A DNA stretch of 42,396 nucleotides from an uncultured Rhodospirillaceae bacterium (lineage in GTDB: Bacteria > Pseudomonadota > Alphaproteobacteria > Dongiales > Dongiaceae). A model generated the notes under the pieces. That model was not told the origin of the DNA, did no database searches, and saw nothing but the letters and a program-made list of their open reading frames with translations. The stretch covers positions 1 to 42,396 of the forward strand of contig CADEFF010000033.1 of NCBI GenBank assembly GCA_902826565.1, written 5' to 3'. This document shows positions 19,681-28,208 of the stretch, piece by piece. A program made the position numbers and the translations under genes. How positions within the stretch are numbered: the first letter of the stretch is position 1; every line of letters starts with the position of its first letter.

Positions 19681-20307
19681 ATGTACACCCTCTACTGGAG
19701 CACCGGCGGCGCCAACATGGCGCCGCATGCCGTGCTGAACGAGATCGGCTGTCCCTACAAGCTCGTCTTCGTCGATTCCAAGAAGGGGGAGCAGCGCAGC
19801 GCCGGCTACAGGGCGATCAACCCGCATGCGCGCGTGCCCACCCTCGTCCACGGCAAGACCGTCATGTATGAGGCGGCGGCGATCGTGCTCTATCTCTGCG
19901 AGCGCCATCCCGAGGCGAAGCTCATGCCGCTGCCCGGCGATCCGGACCGCGCGCACTTCCTGCAATGGCTGATGCATCTCACCAACACGCTCCAGGAGGA
20001 GCTGTCGCACTGGTGGCACGAGGAAGCCTATGTCGAGGACCGCAAATGCCACGCGCCCCTGAAGGCGACCGCCGAGAAGAACCTCGACCGGATGTGGCGT
20101 TTCTTCGACGGGGTGCTGGCGGCGCCGGGGCCCTATCTCCTCGGCAAGCGGTTCAGCGCCGCCGACATCTATCTCACCATGCTGACCCGATGGTCGCGCG
20201 ACTGCGCCATGCCGGCCTGGCGCTACCCGAACGTCGCACGGCTGATCGAGCGCGTGAAAGCGCGGCCGGCCTATGCCCGCATGATGGAACAGGAAGCGAT
20301 CGCCTGA
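19681..20307 (+). CDS. Glutathione S-transferase family protein
   Basis: This 208-aa cytosolic protein has an N-terminal thioredoxin-like domain beginning YTLYWSTGGANMAPH. It includes the cis-Pro loop ARVPTLV and the glutathione-binding YEAAAIVLYL segment (Glu/Ala). An all-helical C-terminal domain carries the N-capping motif GKRFSAADIYLTML. The substrate is unknown. It lies 63 bases after uvrA on the same strand. Its stop is seven bases from the stop of the convergent protease gene. Confidence 0.9.
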   Translation: MYTLYWSTGGANMAPHAVLNEIGCPYKLVFVDSKKGEQRSAGYRAINPHARVPTLVHGKTVMYEAAAIVLYLCERHPEAKLMPLPGDPDRAHFLQWLMHLTNTLQEELSHWWHEEAYVEDRKCHAPLKATAEKNLDRMWRFFDGVLAAPGPYLLGKRFSAADIYLTMLTRWSRDCAMPAWRYPNVARLIERVKARPAYARMMEQEAIA

Positions 20308-20314
20308 GGCGCGC

Positions 20315-22228
20315 TCACCGCAGGCTCGGCTGCGCCGTCAGGGGTCGGCCGTCACCGTCGCCGACGCCCATCGCCGCCGCAGGCTTGCGCGTTTCGGCGA
20401 GGATCGCATTCAGCTTGTCGAGGAATTCCGCTGCCGGCACGACGAAGGCGAGATCGCCTTTCGGCGAATAGCGCCAGCTCGGCGAGAAGCTCGAGGATTT
20501 GGCCTCGTATTGATCGGAATAGCCCGCGATCGCGATGCCGACGAGGTAGTCCCTGTTGCCCTCGCGCAAGAAGACCGGCCCGCCGGAATCGCCCGGGATG
20601 GCTTTTCCGGCGAAGACCAGGATGCGGTCGGCGCTTTGCTTCGGTGCGGGATCGGCGGCGGAATATTCGAAGGGCAGCGACCAGGAAAGCAGCCGATAGC
20701 GGCTTTCCAGCATCTTTTCGCCCGGGTCCCGCTTGTCGAAGCTGCCATAGCCGAGGGCGAAGAAGTCGCTCTCGCCGTTCTGCATGAGCTGCTGCGTGTC
20801 GAGGGAGCGTATGGCGATGCGCGCGCCGTCGAAAGGAAGCTCCTCGGCGAGCCGGATCACCGCCCAGTCGCGGCGCCGGTCGGCCACGGTTTCCGGCTGG
20901 TCGATATAGTCGTCGGCGGTCGTCACCTCGGCAATGGCGGCGCTCTCCACCCAGTCGCCCTTGCTGTAGCCGAGCTGGAACACGCCGCGCTCGAGGTCGG
21001 ATTCGCCGCCGTTCTTGGCGTTCGGCCGCACGCAATGGGCCGCCGTCAGCACCACGTCGGGGCCGATCAGCGAGCCGGTGCAGACGCCGGCTTCGCCGTC
21101 CCTGTAGTGAAGGATCAGCCGGCCGACGAGGCGGCTGGGGAACGCCGTCGCGTCCGCCTCGGCGGCGGGATCGCGCTCGAGCCGGAGGGCCGAGCTCATC
21201 GGCTCCCCGGCGAGCAGATTCATCAGCTCCGCCGCCGCCGCCGGCATCACCGCGCCGCCGATGGCCGCGGCATAGGTCGGTTCGATGCCGGCCTGAACGG
21301 CATAGGCATATTCCAGATAGATGTCGCCGCTGTTGGCGAGGAACGCCCTGGCCGGCGTCGACACCGTCAGGTTGAAGCGGTTGATGATCTCCAGGAACTC
21401 GGGACGGTTCCGGTTGAAGGTGGGCGCGATCGCATTGCCGATCTCGACGATGCGCCGCGACGCCGATTCCGTGTCGCGGAACACCAGCGCATAATGCGTC
21501 ATCGCGCCGGAGACCATGCACCAGTTGCAGTCGCGGATATCGGCGCCGGTCTTGGTGCGGAACTTCTCCCGCCGCAGGATCGCCTGCAGCACGCCGTCCT
21601 GCGAACGGAAGACGGGGAGCGTTTCCTGCGGCGCCGCCGCCATCGCGCGGCGGGCGTCGGCCTCGGTCAGCAGCCCCCTGCCGTCGGCGGTGGCGTGCGC
21701 CGGTCCCTCCGGCTCGAAATGCAGCGCGAACTTTCCGGCCGCCGCGCGGAAGCGCGGATCGAACGCATCGACGAACGCCAGCGCATCGAAGCCCTTGCCG
21801 AGCAGGAAACTGCGACGGAGCAGCAGCAGATTGTCGTCCGTGACCGCAAACTTCAGGCTGAGCGCATTGAGCGCCACCCGCGACGCGATGCTGAGCGCCT
21901 CCTGGCGCTGCGCCGCCGCGAGCTTGGCCAGCGTAATGGTGAAGTCGAGATAGCTGAGCCCGTCCACGCCCCGCGCAATCCGCGCGTTGAAAGGATAGGA
22001 CCATTCATCGAGCTGGATCTCGCCCTCGAGCACCGTGCCGTGGCGCTCGGCCGCGATGCCGGCCTCCGACAACAGCGCCTGGATCAGAGCGGGATCGGGG
22101 TCGGTGAAGACCGAAATTTCGCCACGCGGCGCCCCCAGCACGGGCCCGGTATCGGCAAAGCCGGAATGAGGCGCCAGCCCCGCGAAAGCGAGAGAGAGAA
22201 GGATCAGGACCAGGCAGCGCTGCATCAT
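20315..22228 (-). CDS. Exported trypsin-like serine protease with N-terminal YbjN-like domain
   Basis: This 637-aa protein has a signal peptide (about 1-25, cleavage near GFA-DT). A domain at roughly 35-165 resembles YbjN in its strand-helix pattern (LDFTITL, ALNALSLKFAVTDDNLLLLRRSF, GFDALAFVDAF). A middle region contains a CxxC (DCNWCM). A C-terminal S1 protease domain runs from about residue 365. The catalytic triad is complete: H398 (TAAHC), D454 (DWAVI) and S548 (GDSGGP), with the usual Cys before the His loop. It probably acts in the periplasm or outside the cell. Starts at TTG 22237, ATG 22228 or ATG 22225 are possible, none with a strong Shine-Dalgarno site. The YbjN call is by pattern only. 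Confidence 0.8.
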   Translation of the reverse strand: MMQRCLVLILLSLAFAGLAPHSGFADTGPVLGAPRGEISVFTDPDPALIQALLSEAGIAAERHGTVLEGEIQLDEWSYPFNARIARGVDGLSYLDFTITLAKLAAAQRQEALSIASRVALNALSLKFAVTDDNLLLLRRSFLLGKGFDALAFVDAFDPRFRAAAGKFALHFEPEGPAHATADGRGLLTEADARRAMAAAPQETLPVFRSQDGVLQAILRREKFRTKTGADIRDCNWCMVSGAMTHYALVFRDTESASRRIVEIGNAIAPTFNRNRPEFLEIINRFNLTVSTPARAFLANSGDIYLEYAYAVQAGIEPTYAAAIGGAVMPAAAAELMNLLAGEPMSSALRLERDPAAEADATAFPSRLVGRLILHYRDGEAGVCTGSLIGPDVVLTAAHCVRPNAKNGGESDLERGVFQLGYSKGDWVESAAIAEVTTADDYIDQPETVADRRRDWAVIRLAEELPFDGARIAIRSLDTQQLMQNGESDFFALGYGSFDKRDPGEKMLESRYRLLSWSLPFEYSAADPAPKQSADRILVFAGKAIPGDSGGPVFLREGNRDYLVGIAIAGYSDQYEAKSSSFSPSWRYSPKGDLAFVVPAAEFLDKLNAILAETRKPAAAMGVGDGDGRPLTAQPSLR

Positions 22229-22286
22229 TTCGGGCAATCGGGCTCGACGCGGCGTTGTTGAGAATGACGATGGGTGATCCGCGGCC

Positions 22287-22772
22287 CTACCGGCGGCGCG
22301 ATTTCGCCTTGGCCTTCTTGGCAGCCTTCCGGGCCGGCTTGGTGCGTTTCTGCGCGGTCTGCGACTTGGCGGCCCTGGCGGTCGCCATCGGCCGGGCCGC
22401 GATCGCCTCCACCTCGATCAGCAGCGACGGGAGCGCGAGGCCGGAGACCACCAGCATGGTCGAGGCCGGCGCGTGACCGCCCAGCACTTCGTCACGGATG
22501 CTGCGGGAGGCCTGAATGTCCTCGCGGCGCGTGAGGAAGATGCCGGCCTTCACGATGTCCCTGATATCGAGGCCGCCGGCGCGGATCGCGGCGATCACGT
22601 TCGCCCAGACCTGCCGGGCCTGACCCTCGAAGCCCTCGGGGATGGTTCCGTCGGCCGCCGCGCCGACCTGCCCCGAAATATGCACCCAACGGCAATTCTC
22701 CGGCGCCGCCACTACATGGGTGTAGCGGCTGAACGGTTTGGACAAGCTGTTGGGGTTGGTGAATTTGAGCAT
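22287..22772 (-). CDS. RidA/YjgF-like protein with basic tail
   Basis: This 161-aa protein has the RidA fold (about 1-128): HISGQVG, GFEGQARQVWANVIAAIRAGGL, DIVKAGIFL and LLIEVEAIA. RidA deaminates reactive enamine/imine intermediates using an Arg in its VARLP motif. Here that segment reads VSGLALP (109-115) with no Arg, so the protein may be a non-deaminating relative or act on other substrates. Residues 131-161 form a Lys/Arg/Ala-rich tail absent from normal RidA. It lies upstream of the protease gene on the same strand. A run of G precedes ATG 22772. Confidence 0.85.
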   Translation of the reverse strand: MLKFTNPNSLSKPFSRYTHVVAAPENCRWVHISGQVGAAADGTIPEGFEGQARQVWANVIAAIRAGGLDIRDIVKAGIFLTRREDIQASRSIRDEVLGGHAPASTMLVVSGLALPSLLIEVEAIAARPMATARAAKSQTAQKRTKPARKAAKKAKAKSRRR

Positions 22773-23002
22773 GGTTCGACCCCCCTGACGCTACGGCTGT
22801 GCGCCGGACACTATCCGTTCCCGCGGGACAGGACAATGACGGTGGCGAATTATGCCCACCCTTCGGACCTGGGGCCGGCTTTCAACCGATCCCCCTGGGG
22901 CGGAGTCGACCCGCGGCCGCCGCCCCGTCCGGGGCCGCAAGCGCGGCCGGGGAGGAGATGCCGCGGGTCGCCGAGGGGAGGCCCCGCGCCAGCCGGCTCG
23001 CG

Positions 23003-23030
23003 GGAACGCGGGACGCGCCGAAGGCGTTCC
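23003..23030 (-). terminator. Possible terminator after the first ABC operon
   Basis: GGAACGC and GCGTTCC (7-bp arms, 14-base loop) lie 36 bases past the stop of the permease gene at 23066. They are next to two direct CTGCGGCCCC units (23031-23050). There is no T tract, so intrinsic termination is uncertain. The rest of 22773-23065 is GC-rich and holds no gene I can support. Confidence 0.3.
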
Positions 23031-23065
23031 CTGCGGCCCCCTGCGGCCCCTGGGGTCGGTCCGGG

Positions 23066-23872
23066 CTACTTCTTCGGGCGGCTGGCCTGGACGCTGTAGA
23101 AAACCACCACAACCAGCGAGACGCAGATCAGCAGGGTCGAGATCGCCGCGATCGTCGGATCGACCTGATCCCGGAGCGAGGCGAACATCCGCCGGGTCAA
23201 GGTGGCCTTCTCGCCCAGCGATATGAAAAGAGCCACCACCACCTCGTCGAGCGAGGTGATGAGCGCAATGAGCGCTGCGGCGAAAACCGACCGCCGGATC
23301 GACGGCAGGGTGACGGTGACGAAGGCGAGGAACCGGTTCGCGCCGAGGCTCATCGCCGCGTTCTCGAGGGCGGTGTCGAAGCGGCGGAGCCCGGCCGTGA
23401 CGATGATCACCACGAATGGGATCGCCAGCACGGTATGAGCCAGAACGAGGCCGAAGATCGTGTTGACCAGCCCGATCCTCGCATAGAGGTAGAAGACGCC
23501 GATCGCCACGATGATCACCGGGATGATCATCGGCGCGACGACGGTGGCCCGCAGCATGGGCACCGCGCGATGCCTGGTGAAGGTCAGCCCGTAGGCCGCC
23601 GCGATGCCGAGCGGCGTCGCCAGCAGCATCGTGAAGAAGGCGACCCTGAGCGAGACCCAGGTCGCCTCCATCCACTCGACCGAGTGGAAATAGCTCTCGT
23701 ACCAGCGCAGCGAGAAGTCCTTCGGCGGGAACTCGAAATATTGCGAGCTCGAGAAGGACATCGGAATGATGATGAAGACCGGCACGATGAGGAACAGGAT
23801 CACGCCGATGCCGACCGCATGCAGCCAGAGCCGCCGCCAGACCGGAACGCCGATCTCGAAGGTGCCGTGCAT
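23066..23872 (-). CDS. ABC transporter permease, PotC type
   Basis: This inner-membrane permease of 268 aa has about six hydrophobic segments. The EAA-like cytoplasmic loop AAMSLGANRFLAFVTVTLP contacts the ATPase. It closes the four-gene operon of binding protein, ATPase, PotB-type and PotC-type permeases. Its ATG lies three bases after the preceding stop. The family imports spermidine, putrescine or related cations, and the substrate here is set by the binding protein at 26017. Confidence 0.92.
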   Translation of the reverse strand: MHGTFEIGVPVWRRLWLHAVGIGVILFLIVPVFIIIPMSFSSSQYFEFPPKDFSLRWYESYFHSVEWMEATWVSLRVAFFTMLLATPLGIAAAYGLTFTRHRAVPMLRATVVAPMIIPVIIVAIGVFYLYARIGLVNTIFGLVLAHTVLAIPFVVIIVTAGLRRFDTALENAAMSLGANRFLAFVTVTLPSIRRSVFAAALIALITSLDEVVVALFISLGEKATLTRRMFASLRDQVDPTIAAISTLLICVSLVVVVFYSVQASRPKK

Positions 23873-23875
23873 CGT

Positions 23876-24748
23876 TCAGTTCCCGCCGCCGCGCTGCCGC
23901 CGCAGCACGCGTTCGATGCCGAAGAAGATGGCGAGGGTGATGATCAGCAGGATCAGCGCGAGTGACGAGGCGGCCCCCCAGTCCGCATAGATCGTGGCGT
24001 TCTGCTGCACCTTCATCGCGACCATCGTCACCCGGCCGCCGCCCAGGATCTCCGGCGTGACATAGAAGCCGAGCGAATAGACGAAGACGAGGAGCGCACC
24101 CGCCACGAGGCCGGGGATGGTGAGCGGCACCAGCACCGTCCAGAAAGCGCGCACGGGCGAGGCACCGAGGTTGGCCGCGGCGCGCAGCCAGTCCCGGTCG
24201 AGCGACTTGATGGCGGCGAACATCGGCAGCACGAAGAAGGGCAGCACGATATGCAGCATGCCGATGGTGGTGCCGAACCGGTTGTAGGCAAGCCTCATCG
24301 GCTCGTCGATCACGCCGAGCCAGAGGAAGAAGTCGTTGATGAGGCCCTGTCGCTGCAGCAGGACCAGCCAGGCGTAGGTCCGCACCAGCAACGAGGTCCA
24401 GAACGGCACGAGCACAAGCCCGAGGCAGATCGCGGCGGCGCGGTCCGGCAGCGTCGAGATGTAATAGGCGAGCGGGAAGCCGAGCAGGATTGCGAGGATG
24501 GTGATGGTGATGCTGATCGAGAACGTCGTCCTCAGGATCTTGAGATAGCCGGGATTCTCCAGTATCCGCGTGTAGTTCTCGAGCGTGAAGCCCTCGGGCC
24601 CGACGAAGGAGACCCAGAACAGGATCCCCACCGGCACGATGCAGATGACCGCGGTGAGCAGCAGTGCCGGCATCGGCAGCGCAAGAAAGCGCCGACGCTC
24701 CGCCCGCTCGCTCGCTTCGAGAAGCGCGATGTTGGTGCCCGCCGCCAT
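23876..24748 (-). CDS. ABC transporter permease, PotB type
   Basis: This 290-aa inner-membrane permease starts one base after the ATPase stop. The N-terminus is cytoplasmic and basic (SERAERRRF). A long first periplasmic loop follows (FVGPEGFTLENYTRILE), as in PotB. The EAA-like loop reads AAANLGASPVRAFWTVLVPL. It pairs with the PotC-type permease downstream to form the channel. Confidence 0.92.
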   Translation of the reverse strand: MAAGTNIALLEASERAERRRFLALPMPALLLTAVICIVPVGILFWVSFVGPEGFTLENYTRILENPGYLKILRTTFSISITITILAILLGFPLAYYISTLPDRAAAICLGLVLVPFWTSLLVRTYAWLVLLQRQGLINDFFLWLGVIDEPMRLAYNRFGTTIGMLHIVLPFFVLPMFAAIKSLDRDWLRAAANLGASPVRAFWTVLVPLTIPGLVAGALLVFVYSLGFYVTPEILGGGRVTMVAMKVQQNATIYADWGAASSLALILLIITLAIFFGIERVLRRQRGGGN

Positions 24749-24749
24749 C

Positions 24750-25871
24750 TCAGGCGTCGCGGTCGCAGGGCACGATCAGCGTCTCCTGCACCGGCAGGGC
24801 GACATGGATCGAGGCCCCCGGCTGCAGCGCGGCCTGGCTGCGATGGCCCGCGGTCGGCCGGCGCAGCGCGATGCGGCGCCCGTCCGCGATCTCGACATAG
24901 AGGAGCAGGCTGTCGCCCTGGAACACGAGCTCGCGCACCTGGGCTGGAATGACATTGTAGCCGGGCTGGTCGTGCCGCTCGACGATCTCCAGCTTTTCGG
25001 CGCGGAGCACCAGATGGAGCGGCCGGTCGCCGCCGGCGATGCGCTGCTCGCTCCGCAACGCCTGCCCCGCCAGAAGTGCCACGCCATTCTCGACCCGGAC
25101 GTCGAGCAGCGTGGTTTCGCCGAGGAAACCCGCCACAAAGCTCGTCGCCGGCGCCCCGTAGAGCCGTTCCGGCGCATCGATCTGGACCAGCCGCCCCTTG
25201 TTCAGCACCGCGACCCGGTCCGCCATGGTCAGCGCCTCGCGCTGATCGTGCGTGACGGAAACGGTGGTGATGCCGAGGCTCCGCTGCAGATGCCGGATCT
25301 CGATCTGCATCTCCTCCCGCAGATGCTTGTCGAGCGCCGAGAGCGGCTCGTCCATGAGCAGGATCTGCGGGTGAAACACGACGGCGCGTGCCAGCGCGAC
25401 GCGCTGACGCTGCCCGCCCGAAAGCTGGTCGATGTTGCGCTCCGCGAATTCCGAGAGCCGGACGAGCGCCAGCGCGTCGGCCACCCGCCGGCCGATCTCG
25501 GCCCGCGGCATGCGACGCACCCGGAGCGGGTAGGCGACATTGCCGCCGACCGTCATATGCGGGAAGAGCGCGTAGCTCTGGAACACCATGCCCACGTTCC
25601 GCTTGTGGGGCGGCAGGGTCACGACCTCCTGCCCGCCGAACGCGATGCTGCCTTCGGTCGGACGGATGAAGCCGGCGAGCGCCATGAGCAGGGTGGTCTT
25701 GCCGGAGCCGGACGGGCCGAGCAGCGTGACGAACTCGCCGCGATGGATATCGAGATCGACCCCGGCCAGGGCCTCGACGGTCCCATAGCGCTTGCCGAGG
25801 CCGCGGATGGCGATGGTCTGGCCTCGCGCATCGCTCATCAGGGGAGATGGCATCTCGACATCGGTTGGCAT
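24750..25871 (-). CDS. ABC transporter ATP-binding protein, PotA type
   Basis: This is the ATPase of the polyamine-type importer. With the start at 25871 it has 373 aa. Walker A is GPSGSGKT (residues 52-59), the signature LSGGQRQRVALARA, Walker B ILLMDEPLSALD and the switch His VTHD. A C-terminal TOBE domain follows. The start is uncertain: the frame is open to 25961, and ATGs at 25871, 25853 and 25838 all lack a good Shine-Dalgarno site. The gap to the upstream binding-protein gene is about 145 bases, so some independent translation or attenuation is possible. Confidence 0.92.
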   Translation of the reverse strand: MPTDVEMPSPLMSDARGQTIAIRGLGKRYGTVEALAGVDLDIHRGEFVTLLGPSGSGKTTLLMALAGFIRPTEGSIAFGGQEVVTLPPHKRNVGMVFQSYALFPHMTVGGNVAYPLRVRRMPRAEIGRRVADALALVRLSEFAERNIDQLSGGQRQRVALARAVVFHPQILLMDEPLSALDKHLREEMQIEIRHLQRSLGITTVSVTHDQREALTMADRVAVLNKGRLVQIDAPERLYGAPATSFVAGFLGETTLLDVRVENGVALLAGQALRSEQRIAGGDRPLHLVLRAEKLEIVERHDQPGYNVIPAQVRELVFQGDSLLLYVEIADGRRIALRRPTAGHRSQAALQPGASIHVALPVQETLIVPCDRDA

Positions 25872-26016
25872 GCTTGTGCGTTCGGTCCGCAAGCTGGTTA
25901 CCCTTCGCGACAGCGCATTATTGGCCAAGGAGATCGGGGGCTGAACCGGAATCTGCCCCAAGGACGCGCGGGAGGACCGCCGCGAGGCGGTCCTCCCTGT
26001 CGCAACGCGCGCCAGG

Positions 26017-27069
26017 CTATTCCTGGATGAAGTTCGACCAGCGCTCCTGCACCTCGGCGCCGTGCTCGGCCCACCAGTCGCCGTCGGTCCAGACCTGAAC
26101 CTTCAGGTTCTCCGGCGACGCCGGCAGGAGCTTCGCGCGCTCCGGGGGAATCTTGCCGGTGTTGAAGGCTTCGCTGCTCACCGGCGAGATCGGGATGTAT
26201 TGGGCGATGTTGGCGTGGATTTCCGGCGACGCCGCCACGGCGATCGCCTTCATCGCCAGATCCACCTTCGTCGAGCCCTTCGGGATGAAGAAGCAGTCCG
26301 GGATTAGGAGACCGCCCTGATAGGTGTACTGCGCCTCGGCGCCGTCATCGATCACGGCCTGCATCCGGTTGCTCCAGATGCCGATCATGTCCACCTCGCC
26401 GTCCTTGACGAGCTGCGCCGACTGCGCGCCGGAGGTCCACCAGACTGCGATGTGCGGCTTGATCTCCTCGAGCTTCTTGAAGGCGCGATCGACATCCAGC
26501 GGATAGAGCTTGTCGAGCGGCACGCCGTCGGCGATCAGCGCCGCCTCGAGGTTCTGCGCCGGACTGTTGCGCATGCCGCGCGTGCCGGGGAACTTCTCGA
26601 CGTCCCAGAACTCCGCCCAGGTCTGCGGGCCGTCGGCGCCGAACTTCTTCGTGCTCCAGCCGACGACATAGGAAGCGGTATTGTCGAGGATGTAGGTCGG
26701 CTGCAGCGCCGCCTGATCGTAGCCGCGCGGCTTGATCACGTCATAGTCGAGCGGCTCGAAGAGGCCCTCGCGCGCGCCCTGCGCGCATTCGTCGACGGTA
26801 AGCTCGCCCACGTCCCACTGCACGGCGTTGGCCGTCACCTGCGCGCGGATGTCGGCGAGGCTGTTGAGGGAATCTTCCTTGATCTCGATACCGAGCTCCG
26901 CCGCGGTCGGCTGCCAGATCGCCTTCGACATCGCTTCGCCGTAGGACCCGCCATAGTTCGCGATCGTCAGGCTGTCCGCCGCGAGCGCGCCTCCGCTCAA
27001 CAACGCAACGACCGCAGCGGCCGGCGCGCCGAACTTCCAAATGCCCTGCTTGCTAGATCCGGAATTCAT
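26017..27069 (-). CDS. ABC transporter substrate-binding protein (polyamine-type family)
   Basis: This 350-aa exported protein has a Sec-type signal peptide (ending GGALA-AD). The mature part begins SLTIANYGGSYGEAMSKAIWQP, typical of the PotD-like binding proteins that bind small organic cations or betaines. GGAGGAG precedes ATG 27069, a strong site. It is the first gene of the operon running down to 23066. Its sequence is unlike the two tandem binding proteins at 13485-15830, so it probably binds a different ligand. Confidence 0.92.
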   Translation of the reverse strand: MNSGSSKQGIWKFGAPAAAVVALLSGGALAADSLTIANYGGSYGEAMSKAIWQPTAAELGIEIKEDSLNSLADIRAQVTANAVQWDVGELTVDECAQGAREGLFEPLDYDVIKPRGYDQAALQPTYILDNTASYVVGWSTKKFGADGPQTWAEFWDVEKFPGTRGMRNSPAQNLEAALIADGVPLDKLYPLDVDRAFKKLEEIKPHIAVWWTSGAQSAQLVKDGEVDMIGIWSNRMQAVIDDGAEAQYTYQGGLLIPDCFFIPKGSTKVDLAMKAIAVAASPEIHANIAQYIPISPVSSEAFNTGKIPPERAKLLPASPENLKVQVWTDGDWWAEHGAEVQERWSNFIQE

Positions 27070-27377
27070 CTGCTCCTCCCATCGTCTTGTTTGCCTCGCG
27101 CTGCCGGCAAATACGCGCACCGGAAGATCGCGGTCCGAACGCTGCCGCAGCGGGTTTCCGGCCCCTGCGGCCACATCCCTTCATGACTATTGCCGCCGTC
27201 GCATCGACGAAAGCCGGAAGTCTCAATGTTCAGATTGGACTCCCTGCACCTATGAAGAACGGCGCGCCGCCTCGGTTTCCGCCGCGATCGGACGCGACTT
27301 TCCTGCCCGATCCGCCAGCATGCGGACGGGTTCCGAAAGGAACGGGATCGGCGGCCTCCGGCGTGCCGGGATCGCGG
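27070..27377 (-). other. Intergenic region with a nested hairpin
   Basis: This region has no supportable gene. A hairpin GTTCC-gaaa-GGAAC (27330-27343) sits inside an outer stem CCGATCC/GGATCGG (27308-27314 with 27345-27351), 34 bases after the aldolase-type gene stop. It could end that transcript, but no T tract follows. The part nearer 27070 must contain the leader and probably the promoter of the ABC operon; I see no convincing boxes. Confidence 0.35.
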
Positions 27378-28148
27378 TCAATTCGCCGCCGGGCGCGGGC
27401 GGATCGCCTCGAGCCGTCGGCGCAAGGCCGCGAAATGCGATTCCGCGGCGTGGGCATCCCAGCTATCGAATTCCTGGACCGCCTTCTCGGCATCCTTGTC
27501 GGAAACGAGACGCAAGGGGCGTCCGGAGGACATGGCGATGAACTGCACCATGCAGGCGCGTTCCAGGAAGTAGAGCCGATGAAAGCATTCGCCGACAGTG
27601 CGTCCGACGACGATCACGCCATGGTGGGCGAGAAACAGCACGCAGGCCTCCGGCCCCAGCGCGCGCGCCATGCGATCGCCTTCGGCCTCGTCGAACACCA
27701 GACCGTTATAGAGATCGTCATAGGCGACCTTGTTGTAGAAGCGGAGCGAGTTCTGATGCGTCATGACCAGCCGCCCGTTCTCGAGCGCGGTCAAGGCGCT
27801 GGCATAGGGCATGTGCGTATGCATGACGCAGCGCGCATCGGGCCGCGCGCGGTGGACCGGCCAATGGATGAGATGCGCCGAGGGATCGACGAAGCCCTTC
27901 CCCTCCAGCCGGTTGCCCTCGGAATCCACGACCATGAGCGTCTCGGGGCGCACCTCGTCCCAATGGAGGCCATAGGGAGACAGGAAGAACCGGTCGTCGT
28001 GACCAGGCACCATCATGGTGAAGTGATTGTCGATGCCCTCGTTCAGGCCGTTCTGCACGGCGAGCTGAAGCGCGGCCGCAAGATCCTCCCGGGCCTGCCA
28101 CTGCTCCTCCTTCGTTGCGCCGTCCCGCTTCACCGCCTGTATCGACAT
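27378..28148 (-). CDS. Class II aldolase/adducin family protein
   Basis: This 256-aa cytosolic protein has the class II aldolase fold. Zinc ligands are visible as H110-T-H112 (VMHTHMPYAS) and in AHHGVIVVG. In fuculose-phosphate aldolases a catalytic Glu lies in an SSEW-type motif; here the matching place reads PSAHLIH, with His92 instead. Aldol cleavage is therefore doubtful and a decarboxylase, epimerase-like or unknown role is possible. ATG 28148 has GGAG six bases upstream and is preferred to GTG 28160. It follows the HD-domain gene after 60 bases, and the two are likely one operon. Confidence 0.87.
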   Translation of the reverse strand: MSIQAVKRDGATKEEQWQAREDLAAALQLAVQNGLNEGIDNHFTMMVPGHDDRFFLSPYGLHWDEVRPETLMVVDSEGNRLEGKGFVDPSAHLIHWPVHRARPDARCVMHTHMPYASALTALENGRLVMTHQNSLRFYNKVAYDDLYNGLVFDEAEGDRMARALGPEACVLFLAHHGVIVVGRTVGECFHRLYFLERACMVQFIAMSSGRPLRLVSDKDAEKAVQEFDSWDAHAAESHFAALRRRLEAIRPRPAAN

Positions 28149-28208
28149 GCCGATCTCCACTGATTGCCCTGCGGCCCGCGAGGCCGCACAAGGATGAGAC
28201 CTGCCGCC

